64,000 nt of DNA from Symbiodinium sp. CCMP2592 (Eukaryota; Sar; Dinophyceae; Suessiales; Symbiodiniaceae): assembly GCA_905221615.1 (NCBI GenBank), contig CAJNDT010003279.1, positions 682,641-746,640 of the forward strand, read 5' to 3'. Below are positions 53,577 through 62,238 of the stretch, in pieces. The position numbers and the translations under genes were made by a program. The stretch's first letter is position 1, and every line of letters begins with the position of its first letter. The notes under the pieces are model-generated. The model saw only the letters and a program-made list of their open reading frames with translations. It was not told where the DNA came from and made no database searches.

Positions 53577-55478
53577 ATGGCTCTGTCTGGTGCAGTCCGG
53601 GCATCTCTTTCTGATGAGGCCCTGGCGATTATTGCGACTGCAGGAATTGAGACAGATGCTGATATGGCTTGCTTTTGGACTTCCGAAGAAGAGATTCTGG
53701 GATTATATCAGGGGGAGATTGCTGGGCCTTTGGTTCGCGCATGGCGCTTGGCCAATCAGTGTTTTGCCCGGGAGAATGCTCTTCAACCGCTGAATGTTCC
53801 CTTAAAGAAATCTGATCCTGTGCCTGTGGCGGCACGACCCAAGAAGCGATGCATGCCGCCTGCTGTGTTGCAGAGCAAGGCCTGCCGAGTTAAGGGTCCC
53901 CAGCCAGTGATGGTGGCACAGCCGCAGCATATTGAGTCTAAGAGGTCGCAGCACGTGCAGTTAATGTTGGACGTGGTCTTAGCCTCTGGTTCGGCGAACC
54001 TCAAGTTCTCGCCGGTTGAGCTGAAGGTACGTGCCGAGGTCCTGCCGCTATTTATGCGTCTGCTTGAGAAGGTTTCCGATTCCAAGCTTGCGGCATTGGT
54101 TTCTACGCTTAAGCGCTGGATTCGTTTTGCTGAGTGTCATCTTCCTGCTGACGTGGTCTATTGGATGCCTTCTGCGATGACATTGTCTGCCTTCTTGCAG
54201 CAGGTCGCACAGGGCGGTCCCACTGCTTCGGTTAATGTCTATCACAATATGAGGTGGTGGGTGGAGCATATGGGTTTGCCTTTGCCAGTCCAGGACCCGC
54301 TTGTTGCAATGTTCAAGCAGCCTCCGACGGGTTATGCAGCAAAGCAGCGTACTCCTATTGCGCTGGGGGTTTTCTTCCACTTGTGCGGAATGCTGCAGAG
54401 TACCACTGGAACTGTCAAAGCCTTTATTGCATGGGCTTTGCTGCTGTGTACGGCCTGCCTCAGGTTCGCGCACTTGCAGCGCTCTGTCAATCTACGGTGC
54501 GAAAATTCCTTGTTGTCGGCCCTTTGCAAGAAAGGGAAGAGAAAGCAGCAAGGTGTGCAGCAACCCTTTGTGTGGTGCGTGCCGGCATGCCCTGCTCCTT
54601 CAGTCTGTATTGCACCTATACTGCTGCTAGAATATGGCGAGTTGTGTGTGGCCAAGTCCGATGTGGATTTTATTATCCCTGACCTGCAGCTACCGCGATC
54701 GGGGAGATTGGAGCCGGGTACACCCAAGCTTTTGCGCCGAATGAGTCGTGCTAAATTCTGTGAACTCATGAGAAGTTTGCTCCGTGCAATTGGAGTCCAG
54801 GACGAGGACGTGGATCAGCTTTCCAGCTATTCCTTTCGGCGTTTTATGCCGACCTTGGCTGACTGTCAGGACGCTTCCTATGAGGCTAGGCTGGCGGTTG
54901 GCAACTGGGTTGAGGCTGCAACTGACAAAGTTACAGCCACGAAGGCTGGATCTGCAATGCCGATTCGATATTCGGACGAGAAGGCTGTTACAGCGGGCAT
55001 GACCAAGCTTCGCATGCTAGTTAGTCTTGATATTTCCAGGCAGCGCTGTTCAGCCGGGGACCTTACATGGGCCGAGGTTTCTCGCTTGAGGCCGTCTGCG
55101 TCGAAGGTTGAGAAAGCCCTTCAGTCAGCGGCTTGGCGCGCCGGTGACGACATGGTTCCCAAGCATGCTTCTGAGAGCGAGGACTTAGAGGACGAGGACG
55201 ATGATTCTTCTTCTTCTAGCTCGGAGTCTTCCTCTAGCGATTCTGAGGTGTCTGCTGAGGCTACCCCGGTTGTGTCGTGGTTTGTTCAGCATGGCCGAGG
55301 TTCAGTGCACCTGACGCAGAGGCAAGTGCAAGGCCGTCTGGTGCCGTGGTGCCGTGACATTCCCTTTGATGTTGCTCATAGTGAGCGGGGATATGGCATC
55401 GATATTGGTGCCGAGCGTAGCCTTTGTAAGAAGTGTGTGGCCAGGGCTCCCCCGGCTATCATTGCACGCTTTACTTGA
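53577..55478 (+). CDS. Tyrosine recombinase of the retrotransposon (ORF1)
   Basis: A 633-residue protein that should insert the circular cDNA by site-specific strand exchange. The catalytic domain lies at about residues 255-480. Box I is CLRFAHLQR (Arg296), a basic KKGKRKQ stretch follows near 313-319, box II is SYSFRRFMP (Arg421, with Tyr418 where the usual His of HxxR sits), and MPIRYSDEK carries the putative nucleophile Tyr465. Residues 120-250 look like the helical core-binding domain. An acidic/serine run (DEDDDSSSSS...) at about 536-557 and a short Cys pair (LCKKC) at the C-terminus follow. The ATG at 53577 is the first in frame and lies just after A1. Having the recombinase as the first ORF is unusual, since in DIRS and Ngaro elements it follows RT. 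Confidence 0.88.
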   Translation: MALSGAVRASLSDEALAIIATAGIETDADMACFWTSEEEILGLYQGEIAGPLVRAWRLANQCFARENALQPLNVPLKKSDPVPVAARPKKRCMPPAVLQSKACRVKGPQPVMVAQPQHIESKRSQHVQLMLDVVLASGSANLKFSPVELKVRAEVLPLFMRLLEKVSDSKLAALVSTLKRWIRFAECHLPADVVYWMPSAMTLSAFLQQVAQGGPTASVNVYHNMRWWVEHMGLPLPVQDPLVAMFKQPPTGYAAKQRTPIALGVFFHLCGMLQSTTGTVKAFIAWALLLCTACLRFAHLQRSVNLRCENSLLSALCKKGKRKQQGVQQPFVWCVPACPAPSVCIAPILLLEYGELCVAKSDVDFIIPDLQLPRSGRLEPGTPKLLRRMSRAKFCELMRSLLRAIGVQDEDVDQLSSYSFRRFMPTLADCQDASYEARLAVGNWVEAATDKVTATKAGSAMPIRYSDEKAVTAGMTKLRMLVSLDISRQRCSAGDLTWAEVSRLRPSASKVEKALQSAAWRAGDDMVPKHASESEDLEDEDDDSSSSSSESSSSDSEVSAEATPVVSWFVQHGRGSVHLTQRQVQGRLVPWCRDIPFDVAHSERGYGIDIGAERSLCKKCVARAPPAIIARFT

Positions 55479-55615
55479 TGGCCTTGTGGCTTCTTCAAGT
55501 GTGCTTGGTGCTGTGAAAAGGGCTGCCTTGTCCTTTAGGTGCGTGTCCTGCGCCCGGCGGCATCCGATAGTGCATATGCAGCCGACTCTTTGTGTGCTCA
55601 CAGCAGTGGTTAGCT

Positions 55616-55846
55616 ATGGGATCAAGCTCCTCCTCGTTCGAAGATCATGTCGACCGGGCCTTTCGGATTTTGCTCATTTTGCCTAGCCCTTGGTTGGCTG
55701 TGATCAGGATGGCCGTGAGGCGCTATGAGGACCAGCCTAACATGACCGAGCCAGTGGCTATGTTTTACTCGGCATTACAGCCGGCGAGTTCGGGATCTTC
55801 AGCTTGCCACGGGAGTCGTGCAGAGGAGGTGAGTCCGGCAGCTTGA
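55616..55846 (+). CDS. Small ORF in the retrotransposon
   Basis: A 76-codon frame starting MGSSSSSFEDHVDRAFRILL, with protein-like composition, between the recombinase and the Gag-like ORFs. No family recognised. An overlapping frame (55354-55686) is also open, so this may be non-coding. Confidence 0.35.
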   Translation: MGSSSSSFEDHVDRAFRILLILPSPWLAVIRMAVRRYEDQPNMTEPVAMFYSALQPASSGSSACHGSRAEEVSPAA

Positions 55847-56016
55847 GCTAGGGCGATTTTGCATCCGTGCAGCAGCTACTTGCTAAAAGTTTGTGTATGC
55901 CGGGTGCTCTGTCTCGAGGCTGAAGCTTTGCATCGTTGTGCTCCGTGTCTCGCTCTGCCCTTCAGCTGTTTTGCTTAGGCATAGGGGTGCCTTTGACTTT
56001 TCGTCGGCCTGGCACA

Positions 56017-56463
56017 ATGGACGGATCCGCTTCATCAGAGCCTCCGGGGAAACCACCACATGTGATGCTGCTTCAGATTGCTGCGCTCCCGGAGCCAGTG
56101 CTTGCATCGGTATGTCAGGCTCTTCCGGTGGAAGTGCGGCAGCGTCTTGTCAGGGCCCTGAGTGTGGATGCTGCGAGTCAGCCGGATGCGGGGCCAAGCG
56201 GCCCTACCACCTATGAGGATGTTGCTCAAGGAGCGGTCTATGCGCCTCCAGGGCACGAGACCACATCGACGATGCCATCTTCTTGCCAGCCGCCTTCTGA
56301 GGCGGTTCCTCGCCCGCCGCGAGTGCGCAGACCCAGATGTAAAGTGCTTTGCTCCTCAGGTTGTGGTAGGTTTTGCGGTCGTAAGGATAAGCCTTGGAAG
56401 CCACGGCCACATGAGGGTCACGAGTGCAAATTCTGCCATAGAGCAGGGAGTGCTTCGTCCTGA
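56017..56463 (+). CDS. Retrotransposon ORF2, Cys/His-rich small protein
   Basis: I start it at ATG 56017 (MDGSASSEPPGKPPH, context ACAATGG); the frame is open from 55936. About 148 residues: a helical stretch (MLLQIAALPEPVLASV), a Pro/Ser-rich middle, and a C-terminal cluster (CKVLCSSGCGRFCGRK ... HEGHECKFCH) with four Cys, then His-x2-His-x-Cys-x2-Cys-His, probably a zinc site. It ends 29 bases before the ATG of the Gag-like ORF in another frame. It could be a nucleocapsid-like or accessory protein, or the N-terminal part of Gag made by frameshifting. No family recognised. Confidence 0.55.
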   Translation: MDGSASSEPPGKPPHVMLLQIAALPEPVLASVCQALPVEVRQRLVRALSVDAASQPDAGPSGPTTYEDVAQGAVYAPPGHETTSTMPSSCQPPSEAVPRPPRVRRPRCKVLCSSGCGRFCGRKDKPWKPRPHEGHECKFCHRAGSASS

Positions 56464-56492
56464 AGAGGCCTTTTGCTCCGGGCTTTGGCCGG

Positions 56493-57743
56493 ATGCCTGC
56501 TGGCCTGGAGAGTATAAAGACTGCGGGTTTTGTGCCTGTACGGTCGGCTCTGCTGCATGGCTTGTGCGACCTGTTGATCCCCTTGCAGCCATTGTGGCTG
56601 AATAGGGGTGTGGGAGCAGGCTGTGTTGTGATCGCCATGGATGCTTTGCGAGGGGTCCTGCAAGCAGCTAAGACTTCAGATGAGGTGAACAAGTATCTTG
56701 TGGATACGCTTCGCTTAGCTTCACTGGAGGACTTAGTCTGTGTGGTGTCGGCTGCCACTTATGAGACTGAGTTGAAGACTTTGGTCACTGATCAGATTGC
56801 GGCAGTCAAGGATGTTCCGATTGAGTTAGCCAGGCTTAGGGCAGCTTGGCGTAGAGCCAAGGCGGAACTTCTGAAGGTGGAGGACAAAGCCAGGCGTGGG
56901 ACTACGCCATCTGAGGAGCTCGACGAAACTTTGGAATCCACCGTGCAGGAGGATCTTATGTCTCGCTTCGCCAGATGCTATGGCCACCAGGTCTCAGTGC
57001 ATATGGCTCCTTCTGACACCGTTTTAGCGAGGGTATACCGCGAGCTCACACGCAATTTGCCTACAGTGATCCCGCTGACGAAAGTGCGTAGCCTTTTCCA
57101 ATCGCACAAGCCATCGGCGGAGAGGAAGATTTCCCTTGGTGGCAATGTTACAGTGAAAGTCGACGAACAAGAGTCGGCACCGCTGCGCAATGTGTTCGAT
57201 TACTATCATGCGCTGAGGGTCCTTGGCAATGCTTATGCAATCGCAGGTTCCACTGAGCTTCCCAGCCAATCTGACCCGACCAAGGCCGTCAGGATGTGTC
57301 CTTTCCAGGTCCAGTTGGACTATGCCAATTTCGTCCTTCGCATGTCTATGCAGTGGGAAGCTCCGTTAGGATGGGTTAAGGTCAGGGATGAAGCCACCCG
57401 GGGCCGAATGGTAGAGCTCATGCGTCAGGGCTGGAGCCAAGGAGAGTCGTTGGCTAGAGCCATGTCCGAGCAGGAAATCCAGTGGGCTGTCACGCCTCCT
57501 CCGGTGCCTCAGCCGAAGCGTGCAGCCTCCGAGGATGGCTCATCACCGGGTGCCCCTCCGAAGAAGATGCTCCGCACTGGTTCGCACTGCCAAGGTAGAG
57601 AGATCTGCAAGCGCAAGAACGATCAGCGAGGGTGTTCCGACCCTTCTTGTGCTAAGGAGCATAGGTGTGACGTTTTGGTCAATGGTGAGGTGTGCGGCTC
57701 TACCAAGCACACTCGTCTGAATTGCCCGCATTTCCGAAAGTGA
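56493..57743 (+). CDS. Gag-like protein with a C-terminal CCCH zinc finger
   Basis: A 416-residue frame; Met49 (ATG 56637, MDALRGVLQAAKTSDEV) is an alternative start. The middle is helical and charged. Near the C-terminus CKRKNDQRGC-SDPSC-AKEH fits a C-x8-C-x4-C-x3-H finger, followed by CDVLVNGEVCGSTKHTRLNC, a second Cys/His knuckle; together they suggest RNA binding and packaging of the element transcript. It ends with a single TGA (57741-57743), and the downstream pol frame is the same frame and open from the next codon. No homologue is recognised by name; the Gag assignment rests on position before pol and on the fingers. Confidence 0.7.
   Translation: MPAGLESIKTAGFVPVRSALLHGLCDLLIPLQPLWLNRGVGAGCVVIAMDALRGVLQAAKTSDEVNKYLVDTLRLASLEDLVCVVSAATYETELKTLVTDQIAAVKDVPIELARLRAAWRRAKAELLKVEDKARRGTTPSEELDETLESTVQEDLMSRFARCYGHQVSVHMAPSDTVLARVYRELTRNLPTVIPLTKVRSLFQSHKPSAERKISLGGNVTVKVDEQESAPLRNVFDYYHALRVLGNAYAIAGSTELPSQSDPTKAVRMCPFQVQLDYANFVLRMSMQWEAPLGWVKVRDEATRGRMVELMRQGWSQGESLARAMSEQEIQWAVTPPPVPQPKRAASEDGSSPGAPPKKMLRTGSHCQGREICKRKNDQRGCSDPSCAKEHRCDVLVNGEVCGSTKHTRLNCPHFRK
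57741..57743 (+). promoter_or_regulatory. Candidate UGA readthrough site between gag-like and pol
   Basis: The gag-like stop TGA is followed by C (UGA-C, a known leaky context) and then by a G/C-rich stretch (CAGGGGGGCCGCCTGGCC, then GGACCCGGGGCCAGGC) that can form stems. The same frame runs on with no stop, and the first ATG in it is over 100 codons downstream, inside the conserved region. Confidence 0.6.
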
Positions 57744-57809
57744 CAGGGGGGCCGCCTGGCCATTTGCCAGGACCCGGGGCCAGGCGAGGCCACCCCGCTC
57801 GATGATCAT

Positions 57810-60800
57810 GTGGCTACGCGAGTGATTTTGTCTGAGTGTGAGACTTCGTCTCCAGTCTCGACTGCTGTAGTGGATTCGGGGTCCCCTAGGCGGGTTGTTT
57901 CGGGTGTCGGCTCGGGTTCGGTTGCCTTGCTTAGGGGTTCGGTTCGGGTCCGCTTGTGGTCTGGCGCAAAAGCAATCGGCACAGGGCTACGAGAGGTTCG
58001 CATTAATGCGTCTGGCCCGGTTTCCCCAGCTGCTCAGGATTACGCGGCTGTGCCAGCTGCTTGGCGCACGGTCCGAGCTTGGGAGCCTGCCTCGGTTTTC
58101 GCCCCTAGGCCTGATTGGGCCTACAGACCGTGGCTGCGCGATATGGGCCTCAAGTATGTGGTCTACACTGGCGATTCGCCTTTGCCACAGATTCCCTGGA
58201 AGCTTCCATGGGAGGGTCCAATCCTTGTGATTTCGCTGTTTGATGGGATTGGGGCTTTGCTGGTTGCCCTGATGTGTATGGGGGCTGTCTTCTCGGCCAT
58301 AGCTGTTGAGGCAGACTCTTCATTGACGCAAGCTGTGAGCATGTGTTTTGGAAATGTTTTCTTCCAGCATGACGCTGAGCACTTTGATACCTCTGTGCTC
58401 CGTTCGTTGCTGCATGAAGGGGGCTACACAGCAATTTTGGTCGCAGGGGGATCGCCTTGCCAGGATGTTAGCCAGCTGAATCGAGATCGAGCCGGTCTGA
58501 GTAGCCGTCGTACTCAGCTCTACCAGTGCATTCCGCGGGTTGCCAAGTTGTGCCAGGAGCTTGTTGCCGAGCTCAGCTTGGATATTCCTGTGTTGCAGCT
58601 TCTTGAGAATGTGGCCAATACACCGCGATCCTTTCAGGCTGCCGTTTCGCGCGAAATGCATGGGCCACCGCTGCATGTTCATGCTGGTAGTTTTGGTTGG
58701 TGTCGTAGGTCTAGGTGCTTCTGGGGTTGTGTCGGGGATAGAGCACTTGCTGCTTTGTCTGAGCCTCGCTTGTCGCACGGGGTGTCATGGGCGAGCCGTG
58801 GTGACTCGAAGCATCTGGTGTGGGCCGGCAAGAAGCCGTTGCCTGCAAAAGTTCACTTCCAGGATGCCTTTGCTCCGACCTTTGTGCCTGCTGAAGTCAT
58901 TGCCAGTGGAGTTGATGCTTCCCCTTTCCCAACCTTCACGCAAGAGTTTCCTCACCAGATTGATTCAGATGCACGGGCTAGCCAGGCAGCTGTGTCACGC
59001 TTCAAGCAGGATCAGGGCCGATTTCCGGTCCACACGTATGAAAGTCATGCGCTCCTGTGGAAAGGAGATCAGTGGCGTCAGCCAACAGCGAGTGAGAAAG
59101 CTGCCATGATGTGTATCCCGTCCTCGCTTCTATCAGCTCTTGCTTTCTGCTTGGAGGCGAAACCCGAGGTTGCTGAGCGTCGTAAGGCTTCTGCAGTGGG
59201 CAATTCATTTCATGTGCCGTCGATTATGCTGGCTCTGATTCTTTTGTTCCAGCTGGTGCCGCAAGCGTGTGCTATCCCTACTGTGCGTTATTGTGCTATG
59301 GAGGAGCGGCTACGCCATCAGTGCCAGGGCACAGTTTGGCAGCCGGGGCTTGTTGATTCATTCCCGGGATTGTTATCGGCTTCGGATGTTTCTTTGCGCT
59401 TGACTGAGCTGTTTGCGGATGTAGATGTGGAGTTGCCCGCTATGCCAATCACACCCGATGTTGAGCGGGCACTCAAGCGTCTGCAGGTTTACACTGTGGA
59501 TCGGATCCTCAGAGACCTGCCGATCAGCGAGATGGGCCCTGAGTGGGCACAGCAGAAAGCAGCCGGGGAGTCAGCAGCAGCTTTGGGGATCCAGAAGGGT
59601 GCCAAATTGCACCGTCATGCGATTGCCGCTTTGATTCCAGAGTCCATTGGCAAAAATACGCATGCGGTACTTAGTACATCCTTGCAATCTCCTTTTCAGA
59701 CTTCGTCGGTGCTTGACGATGATGCTCGCTTCTCAGTGCGTGCCATGGTAGCCCTAGGCCCGTTCATTCGAACATGGAGACGTAAGCAGCTCAGAGCCTT
59801 GCTTTGTCTTGATAAAGCGCTGGATAAACTCAACAAGACCCTAGTCGCAGCGATGCACCCGTCGGTGTCTGCAGTTGCCTCCGATAAGAAGCCAGCCACT
59901 ATGGCAGCCCTTGCAGTTATGCTTCGATGGCCGGATGTTACTTTAGGGCTTCGGTTCGTTCGGGGGTTTGGTCTTCTGGGGTTCATTGAATCTCCTTCTC
60001 TTTTTCGTGAGATTGTGCCAACCTTTCCCCCGGTGGTTGGGTTGCCGGCTCTCACGGGGGAGCATGCCCAGCTTATGTGTGCGAAGTTGCATGCGAATCT
60101 GCCCCAAGCTGAGTTCGCGCGCGAGGTCAAACAATTTGTCCTGCAGGAGATTAGTGAGGGTATCGCCGAAGGTCCATTCACTGAGGCTGAGCTTCATGCT
60201 CGTTTTGGCCGCTTTCAATGGGCCCCGATGCGGCGATTTATGCATCAGCAATCTTGCGGCAAGCTTAGGCCGATAGACGACGGCCGGAGCGGCGGCCATA
60301 ATGCTTGTGCCGTAGCGACCGAAACAATCTTTACGAGTTCACCGGACTTCGTCAGTGCAGCACTAAAATTCTTCATTGAGCTCCTGGCGCGGACTGGTGA
60401 TGACTCGCTGGATTGGGCTCAGCCTGTCTTTGGTTCTGAGGACATGTCTTCTGCTTACAGACAGCTGCCTAATATCCCATGCGAGGCTGCGGGATTGGTC
60501 CTGGCCTATTGGGATCCGGACCTTGACGAGGTTCGTTACGCGATCCTCAGGGCACACCCTTTTGGTTTAGCTAGTGCTGTGGTAAACTTTAATAGGGTTC
60601 CTTGCTTGGGTACAGCCTGCCTGCGCCGCATGACGGGTGCGTGTGTGACTCACTTCTTTGACGATTCCGGCATCTTGGATTTAACATCCGCGCATGGCTC
60701 AGCACAGGAATGCGTGAATGCCGTTTACCAGAGCATGGGAGTGAGGTTGGACATCCTGAAGCAGCAGCCTATGGCCACCCAGAGGCTCTTCCTCGGTGTG

Positions 60801-61601
60801 CTTTTGAATCTCTCCAGGGCTTTGTCGGATAGGACCATTTTGGTTGACATTAAGCCTGGTTTGCGCGAGACAATTTTCGCGGATGTCCAGAGAATGATAG
60901 ATGCAGGCTCTTGCACTCCCAGTGAAGCGTCTAAGTTGAGGGGACGGATGGTGTGGGCTGCTTCGGCCATGTTCGGCCGGTGTGGCCGGGGTGGCCAAGG
61001 ACCGCTGTGTGACAGGCAGTACGATGTTGGCCGTTGCGAGCTGGATGAGCCGCTCCTTGCAGCATTACGCTACATCCAAGCCTTAGTTAAGGTAGTCCCT
61101 CCTAGGCTTGTCCCGCTGCACTCTGTTCCCGTTTCCCCGGTTGTGGTTTATACAGATGCCAGTTTTGAGCCGGCAGAGATGTCTAGTCCCGGATTGGGTT
61201 CCGTCATCTTTGTCAGGGATGAACCGACTCAAGGCCGCGCCTCTTGGGTCCCAGCACAGGTGCTTGACAGTTTTGCTGACAGGGCTACGCAGATCGCTCC
61301 TCTGGAAGCGATGGCTGTGGTTTTGGCGACGCTCCAGTTTCGCCGAAAGCTGGCAGGTGCGGAGATTATTTGGTTTATAGATAATCAAAGCGTGTGCGCT
61401 AGCCTTGTACGTGGAGCCAGCTCCGTTGACGATATGTCAACTCTGGTTGCAGTGACTCATCTTTTGTGGGCCACTCTTGGAGCTCGCGTCTGGATTGAGT
61501 GGGTGGACAGCGAGTCCAATCCTTGGCATGAATTCCGAGAGTTGTCGCTCCTTCAGTTGTCGGATGCCTTGTTACGTTGGGCAGATGATACATTGGGGTG
61601 A
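57810..61601 (+). CDS. Retrotransposon polyprotein: C5-cytosine methyltransferase - reverse transcriptase - RNase H
   Basis: Numbering is from the GTG at 57810, but the frame is open from 57744 and is probably entered by UGA readthrough. Residues about 135-490 are a complete C5 methyltransferase: motif I SLFDGIG (144-148), motif IV GGSPCQDVS with catalytic Cys217, motif VI LLENV (Glu266), an RRSR motif VIII-like site near 298-301, and motif X AVGNS (464-466). The SLFDGI/GGSPC style is closest to DNMT3-type enzymes. Reverse transcriptase follows: KLRPIDDGRSGGHN, motif A SEDMSSAYRQ (Asp878), motif B FGLASAVVNFN, motif C FFDDS (Asp951-Asp952). RNase H has TDAS (Asp1116), LEAM (Glu1166) and IDNQS (Asp1191); the last Asp is replaced in NPWHE. 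No protease or integrase. The TGA stop lies inside repeat B1. The methyltransferase may methylate the element's own cDNA or its insertion sites. Confidence 0.92.
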   Translation: MATRVILSECETSSPVSTAVVDSGSPRRVVSGVGSGSVALLRGSVRVRLWSGAKAIGTGLREVRINASGPVSPAAQDYAAVPAAWRTVRAWEPASVFAPRPDWAYRPWLRDMGLKYVVYTGDSPLPQIPWKLPWEGPILVISLFDGIGALLVALMCMGAVFSAIAVEADSSLTQAVSMCFGNVFFQHDAEHFDTSVLRSLLHEGGYTAILVAGGSPCQDVSQLNRDRAGLSSRRTQLYQCIPRVAKLCQELVAELSLDIPVLQLLENVANTPRSFQAAVSREMHGPPLHVHAGSFGWCRRSRCFWGCVGDRALAALSEPRLSHGVSWASRGDSKHLVWAGKKPLPAKVHFQDAFAPTFVPAEVIASGVDASPFPTFTQEFPHQIDSDARASQAAVSRFKQDQGRFPVHTYESHALLWKGDQWRQPTASEKAAMMCIPSSLLSALAFCLEAKPEVAERRKASAVGNSFHVPSIMLALILLFQLVPQACAIPTVRYCAMEERLRHQCQGTVWQPGLVDSFPGLLSASDVSLRLTELFADVDVELPAMPITPDVERALKRLQVYTVDRILRDLPISEMGPEWAQQKAAGESAAALGIQKGAKLHRHAIAALIPESIGKNTHAVLSTSLQSPFQTSSVLDDDARFSVRAMVALGPFIRTWRRKQLRALLCLDKALDKLNKTLVAAMHPSVSAVASDKKPATMAALAVMLRWPDVTLGLRFVRGFGLLGFIESPSLFREIVPTFPPVVGLPALTGEHAQLMCAKLHANLPQAEFAREVKQFVLQEISEGIAEGPFTEAELHARFGRFQWAPMRRFMHQQSCGKLRPIDDGRSGGHNACAVATETIFTSSPDFVSAALKFFIELLARTGDDSLDWAQPVFGSEDMSSAYRQLPNIPCEAAGLVLAYWDPDLDEVRYAILRAHPFGLASAVVNFNRVPCLGTACLRRMTGACVTHFFDDSGILDLTSAHGSAQECVNAVYQSMGVRLDILKQQPMATQRLFLGVLLNLSRALSDRTILVDIKPGLRETIFADVQRMIDAGSCTPSEASKLRGRMVWAASAMFGRCGRGGQGPLCDRQYDVGRCELDEPLLAALRYIQALVKVVPPRLVPLHSVPVSPVVVYTDASFEPAEMSSPGLGSVIFVRDEPTQGRASWVPAQVLDSFADRATQIAPLEAMAVVLATLQFRRKLAGAEIIWFIDNQSVCASLVRGASSVDDMSTLVAVTHLLWATLGARVWIEWVDSESNPWHEFRELSLLQLSDALLRWADDTLG

Positions 61602-61762
61602 AATTAGCCTGCTGCCAGGGCCGCTTTGAAAGGCTTTCAGAGAAAGCTTCTTTTATGCCAACGGACATACGGCCCCCTCGACTTCGGAGCTTGCAGTGTC
61701 CGAGTGAAAATGAAGACGAGCGTGCACTGCAGCCTTGACCTTAGAGTGATTGCATTCATATG
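61594..61762 (+). repeat. Split direct repeat B1
   Basis: 169 bp, from TGGGGTGAAATTAGCC to TGCATTCATATG, including the pol stop codon. I see no difference from 61976-62144. It abuts A2 through the shared ATG. Confidence 0.95.
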
Positions 61763-61878
61763 CAGTTGCTTTGTAGCATGGCTGGTTGGAGTAGGGTCCA
61801 AAGCTCTTATATGAATCACATCACACCTTCCTTTTCCTAGCCATTGCGTCTCAGGGAAAGCGGAGGTCCTTTGATTTC
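61763..61878 (+). repeat. Split direct repeat A2
   Basis: 116-bp copy of A1 directly after B1. The B1-ATG-A2 joint would be the recombination junction of the circular intermediate. A unique 97-bp spacer (61879-61975) separates it from B2. Confidence 0.95.
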
Positions 61879-61975
61879 CCGCCCTGACCCTTCCCTCAAA
61901 GTGGTGACTGCGAGGGTTGGGGGGCTTATCAGCCCCAGTGGCTGCAGTGCCATTCTGGCGTTTCATTAGTGTTGG

Positions 61976-62144
61976 TGGGGTGAAATTAGCCTGCTGCCAG
62001 GGCCGCTTTGAAAGGCTTTCAGAGAAAGCTTCTTTTATGCCAACGGACATACGGCCCCCTCGACTTCGGAGCTTGCAGTGTCCGAGTGAAAATGAAGACG
62101 AGCGTGCACTGCAGCCTTGACCTTAGAGTGATTGCATTCATATG
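61976..62144 (+). repeat. Split direct repeat B2
   Basis: Second copy of B1; its terminal ATG continues straight into the interrupted MITE (ATATAAATCCTGCATTACC). Confidence 0.95.
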
Positions 62145-62238
62145 ATATAAATCCTGCATTACCTTAAGGACCCTAAAGTATGGGAATTATGATATATTGC
62201 TTATTATGGGTAATGCAGGATTTATATCATCAAGCGTA
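62145..62238. repeat. MITE family J, right part of the retrotransposon target
   Basis: ATATAAATCCTGCATTACC ... GATTTATATCATCAAGCGTA; the left 11 bases TACGGTTGATG lie at 53445-53455 on the other side of the retrotransposon. Confidence 0.92.

Larger units (their letters stand above)
53453..62144 (+). mobile_element. Tyrosine-recombinase (PAT/Ngaro-type) retrotransposon encoding a C5-DNA methyltransferase
   Basis: About 8.7 kb, organised A1 - ORFs - B1 - A2 - spacer - B2. A1/A2 (116 bp) differ at one base and B1/B2 (169 bp) look identical, so the insertion is recent and the ORFs are intact. There is no LTR pair, integrase or protease; a tyrosine recombinase is encoded instead, as in DIRS-order elements. 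The order is recombinase, two small ORFs, Gag-like, then DNMT-RT-RNase H. The element interrupts a family J MITE: left part 53445-53455, right part 62142/62145-62238. Both flanks and the internal B1/A2 junction share ATG, as expected when a circle integrates by recombination at a 3-bp core without target duplication. DNMT-carrying retrotransposons have been reported from dinoflagellates and charophytes; this is one such element or a relative. Confidence 0.92.

Noticed and set aside
53456-62144. An LTR retrotransposon with LTRs at each end
   Set aside because: The terminal repeats are two different blocks arranged A1...B1-A2-B2, there is no integrase or protease, and a tyrosine recombinase is present.
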